Source: Pedobacter alluvionis
GTDB lineage: Bacteria > Bacteroidota > Bacteroidia > Sphingobacteriales > Sphingobacteriaceae
DNA: 64,000 nucleotides
Direction of reading: 5' to 3'
Assembly (NCBI RefSeq): GCF_003664035.1
Contig: NZ_RCCK01000011.1
Location: 310,001-374,000 of the forward strand
Below, piece by piece: positions 51,354-62,571 of this stretch; positions within the stretch are counted from its first letter, which is position 1; each line of letters starts with the position of its first letter. Both the position numbers and the translations under genes were made by a program. The notes under the pieces were generated by a model, which had not been told where the DNA came from, made no database searches, and worked only from the letters and a program-made list of their open reading frames with translations.

Positions 51354-51361
51354 CAAATATA
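51354..51361 (-). promoter_or_regulatory. Candidate -7 box (TATATTTG) for the PNGase F-like gene
   Basis: Minus-strand TATATTTG, 14 bases before the ATG at 51339. It supports that start over a 99-codon longer frame that has no signal peptide. Confidence 0.45.
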
Positions 51362-51551
51362 AGGATAAAAGTCGGAGGTCCGGAGGTCGAGAGCTGGAAG
51401 GAAGAATTACATTCTGATAGAAAAGCCGTCATTATAAGGAGGAACGACGAAGCAATCTTACAACTATGGGTTATAGCGAGTGCATTAAGATTGCTTTGGC
51501 GGCTGAAAAAGCCTTCTCGCAATGACGACCTGCCGAGAGATACTTCCCCGC

Positions 51552-52040
51552 CTATCGCTCCAACCGATCTTCCACAAATGAAAAAGGCAGTAAACTTTTT
51601 ACACTCGGTACTTTTAAAACCTCTCCGTTTAAGCAATAAAAAATCACCTCGATTGGTGCATTTTGCTTACGTTCAAACTCTGCCATCACCTGCAAACAGC
51701 CGCCACAAGATGTAACAGGTTTTAAAATCTCAAAATGATCAGTCTGGGCAGTAATAGCCATACTTTCAATCACTGCATTTGGGTATGTAGCGCCGATGGT
51801 AAAAAGAGCTACACGTTCTGCACAAAGACCAGATGGATAAGCTAAATTTTCCTGGTTGCTGCCCAGAACGGTTTCGCCTGAGGCCAGGCGGATTGCTGTA
51901 CCCACCCTAAATTTAGAATAGGGAGAATAAGAAGTATTTAAAGCCTGTTCTGAAAGTTCGCAAAGGGTTCTATCCGCCAATGTTAATTCTGTAATACTTT
52001 CGTATTGTTCAAAAGATATATTTAAATTTAATGAATTCAT
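51552..52040 (-). CDS. cdd: Cytidine deaminase
   Basis: 162 residues. Deaminates cytidine and deoxycytidine for pyrimidine salvage. Zinc-site motifs are CAERVA (with the catalytic Glu) and PVTSCGGC. SYSPYSKFRVGTAI at the N-terminus and ENLAYPSGLCAERV are family features. Length fits the single-domain tetrameric form. Divergent from tamB. Confidence 0.95.
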   Translation of the reverse strand: MNSLNLNISFEQYESITELTLADRTLCELSEQALNTSYSPYSKFRVGTAIRLASGETVLGSNQENLAYPSGLCAERVALFTIGATYPNAVIESMAITAQTDHFEILKPVTSCGGCLQVMAEFERKQNAPIEVIFYCLNGEVLKVPSVKSLLPFSFVEDRLER

Positions 52041-52149
52041 TTGTAACTAATTAGTAAACCGCCAATATTAAATTTTTATAGCGGGCGAACAATTTAAGTT
52101 ATTTTTTGTATTATTTAGTAAAACAGGCCTTAAAATTAATTTTAATGGC

Positions 52150-55100
52150 GTGCTTTTAGCATTTATCAAACACCAAACACACTTAGCATTGAATAAATAC
52201 GTACGCAAAAGTCTAAAAATTCTATTGTGGGTAATTGCTTCCATCATCATTCTGGTAGTCGGTATAGCGCTATCCTTAAATATTCCAGCTGTTCAAAATT
52301 TTGTTAAAGGCAAAGCCATAAATTACCTGAAAAACAAAACCAAAACAGAGGTAAGTTTAGAAAGCATTAAAATCGCATTGCCAAAAGATGTGGTTCTAAA
52401 CAAATTTTACATCGAAGACCGTAAAGGTGATACTTTATTATATGCCGAAAAACTAGCGGTTGATATCAGTTTATTTAAGCTGTTAAAGAACACAGTTGAG
52501 ATCAATAATATTGAACTAAAAAATGTACGCGCCAATGTGAAGCGCATCACTCCCGACACCACTTTTAACTTTTCTTTCCTGGTGGATGCTTTTGCAAGCG
52601 ACCAGAAAAAACCAGAAGAGAAAGTAAAAAAAGATACCACTTCTACCCTAAAATTCTCTGTTGATAAAGTTTCTTTTGAAGATATTGGCATCAATTACCG
52701 CGATGATGTTGCAGGTAATGATGTGAAATTATATTTAGGTGCCTTTAAAACAAAAATTAAAGATTTCGATCTGGCCAATCAGCATTATGTAATTAAAGAG
52801 TTAAGCCTGGTGAATACTTCGCTTCGTTATTTACAGCAAAAACCTCTTGTCAAATTGGTTCAGCATATTACCAATAGTGTAGATAGTGCAGAGAAAGAAC
52901 AGGGTAAATTGCCATTAATCGAGGTACAGAACTTCGTTTTTAACAATGTAAAGGTAAATTACGACGACCAGATCTCGACAACCAAAGCCATTGCCACTGT
53001 AAACGACCTTGGCCTGGCAAACCTGAAAGTAGATTTAACCAATAGTAAATATTCAGTTGATGATGCACATTTAAACAAATCGAATATTCTTTTTGCATTT
53101 AAACCAGCGCCGAGCAACGATTTAAAGAAAGTTAAAGATACTGTAGCGCCCCAAAAATCGGCTTTAGGCCTCATTATCAAAAACATCAGTTTAGCCGATA
53201 ACGATGTACAGTTTGATAATCTGGCTGCTAAACCTGCTCCTAAAGGAATGGATTTTAACCACCTGAAAATTAACCAGCTTAATTTGGGGGCTAGTGATGT
53301 AAGTTATAGCGCCGCAGGTATAAAAGCAAATGTTAAAAACGGATCACTAAAAGAGAAAAGCGGCTTTGTTCTGGATGAATTACGTGGCGACGCAGCCTAT
53401 AATGATAAACAGATCAAGCTGAGCAATTTCATACTGAAAACACCAAATACTTCAATTGAGAATGCAACTGAGTTAAATTTCACCTCGATTGAGGATTTAA
53501 CCAAACATCCTGAACGCGTGAAACTGAATATTGCCCTTAAAAACACCACCATTGGTTTGAAAGATGCTGGCTTTTTCAGCACTGCCATACCCGCCAATTA
53601 CCGCAACGAAAAAATAAAAATCAATGCCGATGTTAACGGCTATTTAAACAACCTGAATATCACCAAACTGCAGATCAGCGGCTTAAAAAATACACAGATT
53701 GATATCAGCGGAAATGCCAAAGGCTTGCCCGATATTAAAAAAACCTTTCTCGATTTAAACATTAAAAAACTTCATGTTACCAAAGGTGATATTTTGGTAG
53801 CCGTACCAAAAAAATCAATTCCTCCTTCAATTGAACTGCCTAACGTAATCGGTGCGAAAGGTAATTTTAAAGGCTCAATGACTGATTTCAATACCAATCT
53901 GAACATCAACACCGATATGGGTGGTGCAGTGATAGTTGCAGGCATGAATGGCCCTAAAGGAAAAGAAAGTTACAAGGCAGATATCAGTTTAAACAACTTC
54001 AACGTAGGCAGGCTGTTAAAAATGCAGCCAAAACTTGGCCGTGTTTCGGTTAAGGCCAATGTTGCGGGTACAGGCCTTGATCCTAAAAAAATCAATGCGA
54101 AGTTTAATGCCAAAGTGTTAAGTGCTTATTACAATAAATATACATACCGCAATTTAAGCCTCGCCGGCAATTATAACAACCAGAACATTAGCATTAAAAG
54201 CAGCATGCCCGATAGCAATGCCAACTTTAACTTAGCCGCTAAAGTGAATCTGGCGGGGAAATATCCGGCAGTAAAAGCCGATTTAAATTTAAAACAGGTA
54301 AACCTTCAGGCACTAAACTTTAATCCTACGGTTTTAAGTGCCGCAGGAGTGGTTAAAGTAAATCTGACCACTGCCGATGCCGATTATTTAAATGGATCCG
54401 TTGATGTTACGGGTTTACAACTGGTAAAAGATAAACAAAGAATTAATGTTGATACGATTTCGATCCGTGCAAAATCTACCGCAACAGAAAACGAACTTAC
54501 ACTCAAATCTGAAATACTCTCAGCAAAAATTGATGGAAAATACCAACTGACCAAAGTGGGTAGTGCAATAATTAACGAAATCAATAAATATTATGCTTTT
54601 GGAACCGTTACAAAGGTTCCGGATCAGCGTTTGCGCTTTTTTGTTCAGATTTATGATTCTAAACTATTAAAGAACTTTGTGCCTGAATTAACGGTTTTTA
54701 AACAATCTCAATTTTACGGATTGATTGATACACAAAAAGACAGCCTACAAATCAAGGGTAATTTCCCGCAGGTAGTTTATGGCGATTTCAAAATAGATAC
54801 CACGGTTTTAAACATCAATAACGAGAATAATAAACTGGCCTATAGTTTAACGGTTAAAAGCCTTCAAAGCCCGTCTGTCGCACTATTTAATACAGAAGTA
54901 AGCGGTGAGGCGTTAAATAATAATTTAGGCGTTAATATTTTCCTTCGCGACAGGCAACTTAAAGACAAATATGTAATCGGCGGTACTTTCAAATCGATTA
55001 ATAAGGATTTTAAATTCGCTTTAGATCCTCAAAAATTATTGCTTGATTATCAAAAATGGGTGGTTTCGCAAGATAATTACATTCAATTTGGCGCTTCAGG

Positions 55101-57180
55101 CATATTGGTTAATCAGTTTCAGATCAGCAACAGCGGTCAGTCGCTTTCCATTAACAGCAACCCTACCCAACCAAATGCACCTTTAACCGTAGCATTTAAA
55201 GATTTCCAATTGGAAACCTTAACCAAATTTGCAGAAACCGATACCACTTTGGTTGGTGGCCGTTTAAACGGAACCGCAAATGTTAAAGATTTGGCCAGCA
55301 CACCAAAATTTGAAGCGAATTTAACCATCGATCAGTTGCGCTATCAGAAAGATCAGTTGGGTACTTTACGTTTAGCGGTAAACAACGATACCAAAAATGC
55401 CTTCGAGGTAAATATGGCCTTAACTGGCGTACATGAACTGAGGGTAAATGGATTTTATTATACTGCACCTCAAAGCGCCTTAGATCTTACCGTCAACATC
55501 GATAAGATTGAAATGAAAAATATTGAAAGTTTATCTGCAGGTCAGCTTAAAAATGGTACAGGTACCTTAACCGGTGCCCTTACTGTTAAAGGCGCATTAA
55601 CGGCCCCTAAAATACTCGGTGATTTAACTTTCAATAATGCAGGGATCAGAGTGGCTTATGTAAACTCTTATTTCCGTTTGCCAAATGAGAAAATATCGTT
55701 TACCGATGAGGGCATCAGTTTTAACAACTTTACACTGATCGATTCATTAAATCAAAAAGCAACTATCAACGGAAAAGTTTATACTACCGATTTTAAAAAT
55801 TATCGATTCGGTTTAGATATCCGGATGAACAATTTCAGGGCAATCAATTCTACCGCTGCCGATAATGATATGATTTATGGAACAGTATTTTTAACCAGCA
55901 ATATCAAAGTACGCGGAGATTTGAACCAGCCGGATGTAAACATGAATATCAATGTGAATAAGGGCACAAAATTCTTCTTCGCTTTGCCTTCAAGTGATCC
56001 GGCAATTATTGACCAGGAGGGTATAGTACAGTTTATTGATGCCGATGCACCTCCCTTTAACGGACAAAAAGCCTTAAAGGTTGATAGCATTAGTAAATCC
56101 CCTATTAAAGGTTTAAACCTTGTAGCAGCTGTAAAAGTAGATCCTGAAGCAGAACTTAATGTGGTTGTAGACGCATCTACCGGCGATAATTTAAAAGTTA
56201 GGGGCGACGCAGACTTAAATGTAACGATGGATCCAAGTGGTAAAATCAGCATGACTGGCCGCTACGAGATCGTTGACGGTTCGTATAACTTAACATTGGC
56301 TGTTGTAAAAAAGGAATTTAAACTGGTTAAAGGCAGTACCATTGTCTGGACAGGCGAACCTACTTCTGCAACTGCAAACATTACTGCATTATACGAAGTT
56401 AATGCTGCTCCTATCGACCTGTTAAATCAGCCAGATCTTTATGAAGCCAGAACAAAATTACCTTTCCAGGTTTATCTGATGATAAAAGGCGAATTATTAA
56501 AGCCAGCCATTTCATTTAAACTCGACTTGCCAGAAAATGAACGTGGTGCTTTAAATGGTCAGGTTTATACCAAATTAATTAATGTAAACCGCGATGAAAG
56601 TGAATTAAACAAACAGGTTCTTGCTTTACTTGCCTTAAACAGGTTTATTGCGAATAATCCTTTTCAAAGTCTGGCAGGCGGCGGTGGTGGTGTTTCTACC
56701 CTTGCACGTTCGAGCGTAAGCAGACTGTTAACCGAGCAATTGAATAATTTAACTTCCGATTTAATTCAGGGTGTTGATCTTAATTTCGGCGTAAATTCAT
56801 CTGAAGATTATTCAACCGGTTCGATGCAGCAAAAAACAGATCTGGAGGTTGGACTATCTAAAAAACTGCTAAACGATAGATTAACGGTTAGCGTAGGAAG
56901 TTCTTTTGCTTTAGAGGGGCCTCAGGCGCCAGGAGAAAAATCGACCAATATTGCCGGAAACGTAAACGTAGAATATGCGCTTTCTGCTGATGGACGGTAC
57001 CGTTTAAGGGCTTACCGCAGAAATCAGAACGATATGATTGTACAGGGACAGATTGTTGAAACAGGCCTAGGCTTTACCCTGGTTGTAGATTACAATAAGT
57101 TTAGAGAGATTTTTCAAAAGAAAAGAATAAGAAGAATAAGAAACATTGAACAGAAAGCACAAGATGAGAAAACTAATTAG
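52150..57180 (+). CDS. tamB: TamB-like translocation/assembly protein (DUF490)
   Basis: 1676 residues. An N-terminal signal anchor (KSLKILLWVIASIIILVVGIAL split) is followed by AsmA-like and long beta-taco repeats (KINADVNGYLNN, INTDMGGAVIVAGM), then a C-terminal DUF490 domain (VRGDADLNVTMDPSGKISMT, NVEYALSADGRYRLRAY). It spans the periplasm and moves lipids or helps insert outer-membrane proteins. The start is GTG at 52150 or TTG at 52189; the second places the membrane helix nearer the N-terminus. It overlaps tamA by 17 bases. Confidence 0.9.
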   Translation: MLLAFIKHQTHLALNKYVRKSLKILLWVIASIIILVVGIALSLNIPAVQNFVKGKAINYLKNKTKTEVSLESIKIALPKDVVLNKFYIEDRKGDTLLYAEKLAVDISLFKLLKNTVEINNIELKNVRANVKRITPDTTFNFSFLVDAFASDQKKPEEKVKKDTTSTLKFSVDKVSFEDIGINYRDDVAGNDVKLYLGAFKTKIKDFDLANQHYVIKELSLVNTSLRYLQQKPLVKLVQHITNSVDSAEKEQGKLPLIEVQNFVFNNVKVNYDDQISTTKAIATVNDLGLANLKVDLTNSKYSVDDAHLNKSNILFAFKPAPSNDLKKVKDTVAPQKSALGLIIKNISLADNDVQFDNLAAKPAPKGMDFNHLKINQLNLGASDVSYSAAGIKANVKNGSLKEKSGFVLDELRGDAAYNDKQIKLSNFILKTPNTSIENATELNFTSIEDLTKHPERVKLNIALKNTTIGLKDAGFFSTAIPANYRNEKIKINADVNGYLNNLNITKLQISGLKNTQIDISGNAKGLPDIKKTFLDLNIKKLHVTKGDILVAVPKKSIPPSIELPNVIGAKGNFKGSMTDFNTNLNINTDMGGAVIVAGMNGPKGKESYKADISLNNFNVGRLLKMQPKLGRVSVKANVAGTGLDPKKINAKFNAKVLSAYYNKYTYRNLSLAGNYNNQNISIKSSMPDSNANFNLAAKVNLAGKYPAVKADLNLKQVNLQALNFNPTVLSAAGVVKVNLTTADADYLNGSVDVTGLQLVKDKQRINVDTISIRAKSTATENELTLKSEILSAKIDGKYQLTKVGSAIINEINKYYAFGTVTKVPDQRLRFFVQIYDSKLLKNFVPELTVFKQSQFYGLIDTQKDSLQIKGNFPQVVYGDFKIDTTVLNINNENNKLAYSLTVKSLQSPSVALFNTEVSGEALNNNLGVNIFLRDRQLKDKYVIGGTFKSINKDFKFALDPQKLLLDYQKWVVSQDNYIQFGASGILVNQFQISNSGQSLSINSNPTQPNAPLTVAFKDFQLETLTKFAETDTTLVGGRLNGTANVKDLASTPKFEANLTIDQLRYQKDQLGTLRLAVNNDTKNAFEVNMALTGVHELRVNGFYYTAPQSALDLTVNIDKIEMKNIESLSAGQLKNGTGTLTGALTVKGALTAPKILGDLTFNNAGIRVAYVNSYFRLPNEKISFTDEGISFNNFTLIDSLNQKATINGKVYTTDFKNYRFGLDIRMNNFRAINSTAADNDMIYGTVFLTSNIKVRGDLNQPDVNMNINVNKGTKFFFALPSSDPAIIDQEGIVQFIDADAPPFNGQKALKVDSISKSPIKGLNLVAAVKVDPEAELNVVVDASTGDNLKVRGDADLNVTMDPSGKISMTGRYEIVDGSYNLTLAVVKKEFKLVKGSTIVWTGEPTSATANITALYEVNAAPIDLLNQPDLYEARTKLPFQVYLMIKGELLKPAISFKLDLPENERGALNGQVYTKLINVNRDESELNKQVLALLALNRFIANNPFQSLAGGGGGVSTLARSSVSRLLTEQLNNLTSDLIQGVDLNFGVNSSEDYSTGSMQQKTDLEVGLSKKLLNDRLTVSVGSSFALEGPQAPGEKSTNIAGNVNVEYALSADGRYRLRAYRRNQNDMIVQGQIVETGLGFTLVVDYNKFREIFQKKRIRRIRNIEQKAQDEKTN

Positions 57181-59479
57181 ACCGCTTTTATTTATACTGG
57201 CCTGTTTAGTTTGGGCGGCTTGCAGCAGTACCAAATCGTTAAAACCAGGACAGATTTTGTATACCGGTGCTGAAGTAAAAATCAATCCAGACTCATCAGG
57301 GAAAATTGACAATGAAAAACAGGTTAAAACTGACCTGGAAGCTAAAACTAGACCACGCCCTAATAAGTCGTTTTTGGGTATAAAATTTAAACTAGGCATT
57401 TACAATCTTGCTGGTGAGCCTAAAAAGCCAAAAGGTTTTAGAAACTGGCTACGCAGACAAGGTGAAGCTCCTGTGTTATTAAGCGAGGTAAAGCTAAAAT
57501 ACAACAATGATGTATTATCCAGTTATCTTATTAGTGAAGGCTATTTACAGGCAACCGTTACCGGCGATACCGTTGTAAAAGGAAAAAAAGGTAAGGCAAT
57601 TTATACTGCCGTTACCGGGCAACGATATAAAATTAACAAGATTAATTTCCCTCCCGATACCGGGGCACTCACAAAAATCATCAACGCCAATAAAGACAAA
57701 ACCTTGCTAAAAGTTGGCGACTATTACGATATCGACACTTACAAAAATGAACGGATCAGGATTGATAACGACTTAAAGGAAAGTGGTTATTTCTATTTCA
57801 GCCCCGATTATTTAATTATGCAGGTAGATAGTACCATAGGTAAAAACCTGGTTAATGTTTCGGTTAAAGTTAAAGACATTGCTCCTGATGCCGGATTAAA
57901 ACCTTATACCATTAAAAATATTAACATTTATCCCAATTATTCGTTAAGGAGAGATAGTACATTAAGAAAACTAAAACCGCTTCAGTATAACGATTTCAAT
58001 ATATACGATGACCGGAACACCTTTAAACCAAGACTTTTTGACCGTTTAGTATTCTTTCAAAAAAATGAACTTTATAACCGTAAAGACCATAACCAATCTT
58101 TAAACCGTATGGTTAATGTGGGTGCCTTTCAGGACGTAAGAGCTGAATTTTTACCCGTTGATAGTTTCAAAAACAATCAACTCGATTTGAATATCTATTT
58201 AACTCCTTTAAAGAAAAACTCACTGACCTTTTCGGTTGTAGGAACCAGTAAATCGAACAACTTCGTTGGTTCGGAAGTGAAAGTAACACAAACCACCAGA
58301 AACTTGTTTAGAAATGCAGAACAATTGGATTTGAGTGTTAGTGGTGGTTTTGAAACCCAAACCAAAGGTACTTCTTTAGGCAAAAACTCCTTATCGTTAA
58401 CTGCTGAAGGAAAACTAACCTTCCCCAGGTTTATTGTTCCTTTTTACAAACCGAATAGCACCAACGCTTTCATCCCGAAAACGATTACGTCGCTTTCTTA
58501 TCAAATCCTCAACCGTGGCTCTGAATATACCTTACATGCAGTTAAGGGGCAATATGGTTACAACTTTAAAGAAAACTTGTACAAAGAGCATAATTTCAAC
58601 CCGATATCAATCAGTTATGTTTCTACTTCTTTTCCATCTGACACAACTGCGGAGAGAATATATGCACAAAATCCTTTATTGAGGACTACTTTAGAAAAGC
58701 AGTTTATCATTGGCAGTAACTATAACTTCACTTATACCAACCAGATGGAAGATAGCCGGAGAAATAATACCTACTTCTTTGGAGGATTAGAAACCGGAGG
58801 CAATGTTTGGGGAACTTTTGTACCAAAAGATGAAGAAGGGAAACGTACACTTTTTAATGTGCCACTAACCCAGTTTATCAGAGTAGAAGCCGATTTGAGG
58901 GATTATTATAAAATTACCAGAAATTTAATCTGGGCAAACAGGTTAAACCTCGGTTATGGTTATGCCTATGGAAACTCTACCTCATTACCATTTGTTAGGC
59001 AGTTTTTTGCTGGTGGTAGCAATGACATCAGGGCTTTTCCAGCCAGAACTTTAGGTCCGGGAACTTTTAAGGTTAAAGATGATGCAATTTTTGCCGATCA
59101 GGGTGGTGATATTAAGTTGATGCTTAACTCAGAGCTACGATTTAAAATAGTAAGTGTACTTTATGGCGCTTTGTTTGTAGATGCGGGAAATGTCTGGTTA
59201 AGGAAAGAAGATCTTGGAGAACCTGGCAAACCGGAAACGGCAAGACTTGGATCTGGCTTTAAGCTGAAAAATACTTTTAACGAGCTAGCTGTGGGTACTG
59301 GTGCAGGCTTACGTGTAGATGTCAGCATTTTTGTGATCCGCTTAGATGTAGCTTTCCCAATTCGCAAACCGTATTTACCTGAAGGACAAAGATGGGTATT
59401 AGATGATATTGCCTTTGGAAACAAAGATTGGCGAAAACAGAATATAATTTATAACATTGGGATAGGATATCCGTTTTAA
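57164..59479 (+). CDS. tamA: TamA/BamA-like Omp85 outer-membrane lipoprotein
   Basis: 771 residues from the ATG at 57164, which yields a lipoprotein signal with Cys20 (LVWAACSSTKS); a TTG six codons earlier is less likely. POTRA-like repeats (about 100-330: YKINKINFPPDTGALTKIIN) precede a 16-strand-type barrel (about 370-771) with FFAGGSNDIRAFPARTLGPG and a terminal aromatic strand ending IGIGYPF. It partners with TamB, with which it is co-translated. Confidence 0.9.
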   Translation: MRKLIRPLLFILACLVWAACSSTKSLKPGQILYTGAEVKINPDSSGKIDNEKQVKTDLEAKTRPRPNKSFLGIKFKLGIYNLAGEPKKPKGFRNWLRRQGEAPVLLSEVKLKYNNDVLSSYLISEGYLQATVTGDTVVKGKKGKAIYTAVTGQRYKINKINFPPDTGALTKIINANKDKTLLKVGDYYDIDTYKNERIRIDNDLKESGYFYFSPDYLIMQVDSTIGKNLVNVSVKVKDIAPDAGLKPYTIKNINIYPNYSLRRDSTLRKLKPLQYNDFNIYDDRNTFKPRLFDRLVFFQKNELYNRKDHNQSLNRMVNVGAFQDVRAEFLPVDSFKNNQLDLNIYLTPLKKNSLTFSVVGTSKSNNFVGSEVKVTQTTRNLFRNAEQLDLSVSGGFETQTKGTSLGKNSLSLTAEGKLTFPRFIVPFYKPNSTNAFIPKTITSLSYQILNRGSEYTLHAVKGQYGYNFKENLYKEHNFNPISISYVSTSFPSDTTAERIYAQNPLLRTTLEKQFIIGSNYNFTYTNQMEDSRRNNTYFFGGLETGGNVWGTFVPKDEEGKRTLFNVPLTQFIRVEADLRDYYKITRNLIWANRLNLGYGYAYGNSTSLPFVRQFFAGGSNDIRAFPARTLGPGTFKVKDDAIFADQGGDIKLMLNSELRFKIVSVLYGALFVDAGNVWLRKEDLGEPGKPETARLGSGFKLKNTFNELAVGTGAGLRVDVSIFVIRLDVAFPIRKPYLPEGQRWVLDDIAFGNKDWRKQNIIYNIGIGYPF

Positions 59480-59486
59480 TTCTTCA

Positions 59487-60509
59487 ATGAAAGTATTCCA
59501 TAAGATCAAAAATTTCTTTATTGCGCTTTACCATCTTTTTATTGCGGCAGGAAAAGGCTTTGTAGAAGACAGGGTAACTAAATTAAGTGCTTCGCTTGCC
59601 TATTACACTATTTTTTCCCTTACACCGCTTATTATTATCATGTTATCCGCCGCTACCCTATTTTTTGGCGACGAAAGAAACGAAAAAACAAGAGGTCAGT
59701 TTTATGGGCAGGTTACCGAGATGGTTGGTAAAGAGGCAGCTACACAAATCCAGGGTTTTGTAGAACATGCCAATAAATCTGGGCAATCTACCATTGGTTT
59801 AATTATTGGGATTGGTACATTGATTATTGGTTCAACTGCTATTTTTATAGAGATACAAGATAGCATCAATATGATCTGGAAAGTAAAGGCTGTGCCCAAA
59901 AAAGGTTGGATAAAAATGCTTTCTAACAGATTATTGTCTTTCTCTTTAATTGTTTCGATGGGCTTTCTCTTGCTTGTTTCACTAGTGGTTAACACTGTAG
60001 TAGTAGGTTTGGGTTCTAAATTAGGCCACCTACTTTCGCAAAGTAAGATAGATGAAGTAATCCCCGTTGCAAACGATACAATGGCCATTCTGATTTATAT
60101 TTTAAACAATGTAATTACACTAGCGGCCGTAACCGCTGTATTTGCCGTTATTTTTAAAGTATTGCCAGATGTTGTCATCCGTTGGAAATCGGCAATAATC
60201 GGTGCTTTATTTACGGCAGTTCTCTTTAGTTTAGGTAAATACCTGATCGGGATTTATATCGAAAAAGGTAATCCAGGTTCTGCTTTTGGAGCCGCGAGTT
60301 CCATCATTGTTATTTTATTGTGGATTTATTACACTTCTATCATTTTGTATTTCGGGGCAGAATTTACCCAGGCTTATGCCGAAAAATATGATAACGGCAT
60401 CTCCCCTAGTAAATATGCTGTATTTACAAAAATCACTATCATAGAGAAAAAGGTAGATGTATTGCCACCGCAACATCCGGAAGATACGGTGAATGCCCCT
60501 AAAGAATAA
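59487..60509 (+). CDS. YihY/virulence-factor BrkB family membrane protein
   Basis: 340 residues with about six membrane helices. DRVTKLSASLAYYTIFSLTP and the following LIIIMLSAATLFFGDE, IQDSINMIWKVKAVPKKGW and LLWIYYTSIILYFGAEFTQAY are characteristic. Function unresolved. It starts 7 bases after tamA and probably shares its transcript. Confidence 0.9.
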   Translation: MKVFHKIKNFFIALYHLFIAAGKGFVEDRVTKLSASLAYYTIFSLTPLIIIMLSAATLFFGDERNEKTRGQFYGQVTEMVGKEAATQIQGFVEHANKSGQSTIGLIIGIGTLIIGSTAIFIEIQDSINMIWKVKAVPKKGWIKMLSNRLLSFSLIVSMGFLLLVSLVVNTVVVGLGSKLGHLLSQSKIDEVIPVANDTMAILIYILNNVITLAAVTAVFAVIFKVLPDVVIRWKSAIIGALFTAVLFSLGKYLIGIYIEKGNPGSAFGAASSIIVILLWIYYTSIILYFGAEFTQAYAEKYDNGISPSKYAVFTKITIIEKKVDVLPPQHPEDTVNAPKE

Positions 60510-60529
60510 TTACCATTTGAGATCATAGC

Positions 60530-60556
60530 CGTCATCCTGAACTTGTTTCAGGATCT
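60530..60556. repeat. Short inverted repeat near the yihY-like 3' end
   Basis: GTCATCCTGAAC and GTTTCAGGAT around a TT-rich centre; a fragment of the TCATCCTGA repeat words. Nothing further is seen before the terminator. Confidence 0.45.
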
Positions 60557-60618
60557 TACCAAATGTGGTCGTCATTCCTGCGCATGCGGAAATTTAAGGT
60601 GAGAAAACAGTTATAACC

Positions 60619-60654
60619 AAGGAAGTCAAGCTTTAAAAGCTTGACTTCCTTTTT
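60619..60654 (+). terminator. Terminator after the YihY-like gene
   Basis: AAGGAAGTCAAGCTT and AAGCTTGACTTCCTT form a 15-bp stem with a 3-base loop and a T-run on the plus side. It separates the convergent yihY-like and parE genes. Confidence 0.85.
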
Positions 60655-60699
60655 AGATAATGTAAACGTGGTTCGTGAAGACACGAACCAGGGATATTG

Positions 60700-62571
60700 C
60701 TAAGCTACCTCTTCAGTAATCACTTTAGGTTCTTCAGTTACTTCATCCTTCTCTACCCTTAGGTTACGGATAATGTGCTGTTGCCTGTCAGGTGTATTTT
60801 TACCCATGTAATATTCAAGCAAACTTTTAATTGTTTGGTCTTTCAAAATAACAGGATCTAACCTGATATCTTTCCCGATAAATAAACCAAATTCATCTGG
60901 TGAAATCTCTCCCAAACCTTTAAATCGCGTAATTTCTGGTTTATTACCCAGTTTTTCGATTGCGTTTCTACGTTCTTCGTCACTATAACAATAAATGGTT
61001 TCCTTTTTATTCCTCACCCTGAAAAGCGGCGTTTGTAAAATATAAACATGCCCAGCTTTTACCAGATCAGGAAAAAACTGAAGGAAGAAAGTCATCATTA
61101 ACAAACGGATGTGCATGCCATCTACATCGGCGTCAGTTGCAATTACAATATTATTATAATGTAATCCTTCTAAACCATCTTCGATATTTAAAGCGTGTTG
61201 TAGCAGATTAAATTCTTCATTTTCGTAAACTACTTTTTTGGTAAGTTCATAACAGTTAAGCGGCTTACCCTTTAAGCTAAATACGGCCTGGCAATCAACA
61301 TCACGCGATTTTGTGATCGAACCCGATGCAGAATCTCCCTCAGTAATGAATAAGGTAGTTTCATACCGTTTCTCGTGCGTAGTATTAAAATGCACCTTGC
61401 AATCACGCAGTTTTTTATTGTGTAAGGATGCTTTTTTTGCCCTGTCGTTTGCCAGTTTCTTGATACCTGCAATATCCTTACGTTCGCGCTCCGACTGCAT
61501 AATTCTTTTCAGTAACGCATCGGCAACGTCGGGGTTTTTATGCAAATAATCATCAAGCTCTTTTTTAACAAAATCGTTAATAAAAGTAGCTACCGATGGG
61601 CCTTCTGGTCCCATGTTCTGCGAACCCAGTTTTGTTTTGGTCTGCGATTCGAAAACCGGCTCCTGTACACGCACAGAAATTGCCGCGATGATAGAAGAAC
61701 GCACATCGGCCGCATCAAACTCTTTTTTGAAAAACTCCCGAACGGTTTTCACCACAGCAGCCCTAAACGCTGCCTGGTGGGTACCACCTTGCGTAGTGTG
61801 TTGTCCGTTTACAAATGAGTGGTAATCTTCACCATATTGCTGACCGTGGGTCATGGCAATTTCGATATCTGGTCCAATCATGTGGATAATCGGGTAGCGA
61901 ATCTCTTCTGGCTTATTAAACTTAGAAAGCAAATCGTACAGACCTCTTTCCGAAAAATATTTCTGGTTGTTAAAATTTACAGTTAAACCCGTGTTCAAGA
62001 AAACATAGTTCCAAACCATGCTCTCTACAAAATCAGGAATGTAATGGTAGTTCCTGAAAATGGTTTCATCCGGATAAAAAGTAATGGCGGTACCATTACG
62101 CTGAGTGGTATCAATAATAGGTTGTTCAGTTACAATTTCTCCTTTAGAAAATTCTACCTTTTTCGTTTTTCCATCACGATAAGATTGTACAGTAAAACTG
62201 GTAGAAAGTGCATTAACCGCCTTGGTACCTACGCCATTTAAACCTACCGATTTTTGGAAGGCATTACTATCGTATTTACCGCCGGTATTAATTTTACTTA
62301 CACAATCGATTACCTTACCCAATGGAATACCACGACCATAATCGCGCACATTCACCTTTTGCTCAGAAAGGGTAATTTCGATGGTTTTTCCGGTACCCAT
62401 TACAAACTCATCGATAGAATTATCTACAATTTCTTTAAGCAAAACGTAAATACCGTCATCCTGGGCAGAACCATCGCCAAGTTTACCAATGTACATACCC
62501 GGGCGAAGCCTGATGTGCTCTTTCCAGTCTAATGAACGAATACTGTCGTCGTTATAAATTACTTCTGCCAT
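60700..62571 (-). CDS. parE: DNA topoisomerase IV subunit B
   Basis: 623 residues, ParE rather than GyrB length. ATPase motifs include [23 protein letters not shown] and [14 protein letters not shown]. The TOPRIM domain has [17 protein letters not shown], with DADVDGMHI carrying the metal ligands. ParC is encoded 11.5 kb away on the same strand. The N-terminal start gives [20 protein letters not shown], family-like. Confidence 0.95.
   Translation of the reverse strand: MAEVIYNDDSIRSLDWKEHIRLRPGMYIGKLGDGSAQDDGIYVLLKEIVDNSIDEFVMGTGKTIEITLSEQKVNVRDYGRGIPLGKVIDCVSKINTGGKYDSNAFQKSVGLNGVGTKAVNALSTSFTVQSYRDGKTKKVEFSKGEIVTEQPIIDTTQRNGTAITFYPDETIFRNYHYIPDFVESMVWNYVFLNTGLTVNFNNQKYFSERGLYDLLSKFNKPEEIRYPIIHMIGPDIEIAMTHGQQYGEDYHSFVNGQHTTQGGTHQAAFRAAVVKTVREFFKKEFDAADVRSSIIAAISVRVQEPVFESQTKTKLGSQNMGPEGPSVATFINDFVKKELDDYLHKNPDVADALLKRIMQSERERKDIAGIKKLANDRAKKASLHNKKLRDCKVHFNTTHEKRYETTLFITEGDSASGSITKSRDVDCQAVFSLKGKPLNCYELTKKVVYENEEFNLLQHALNIEDGLEGLHYNNIVIATDADVDGMHIRLLMMTFFLQFFPDLVKAGHVYILQTPLFRVRNKKETIYCYSDEERRNAIEKLGNKPEITRFKGLGEISPDEFGLFIGKDIRLDPVILKDQTIKSLLEYYMGKNTPDRQQHIIRNLRVEKDEVTEEPKVITEEVA

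Noticed and set aside
51340..51636. 99-codon N-terminal extension of the PNGase F-like protein
   Set aside because: It runs antisense through the cdd 3' end, lacks a signal peptide, and a -7 promoter box lies between it and the chosen start.
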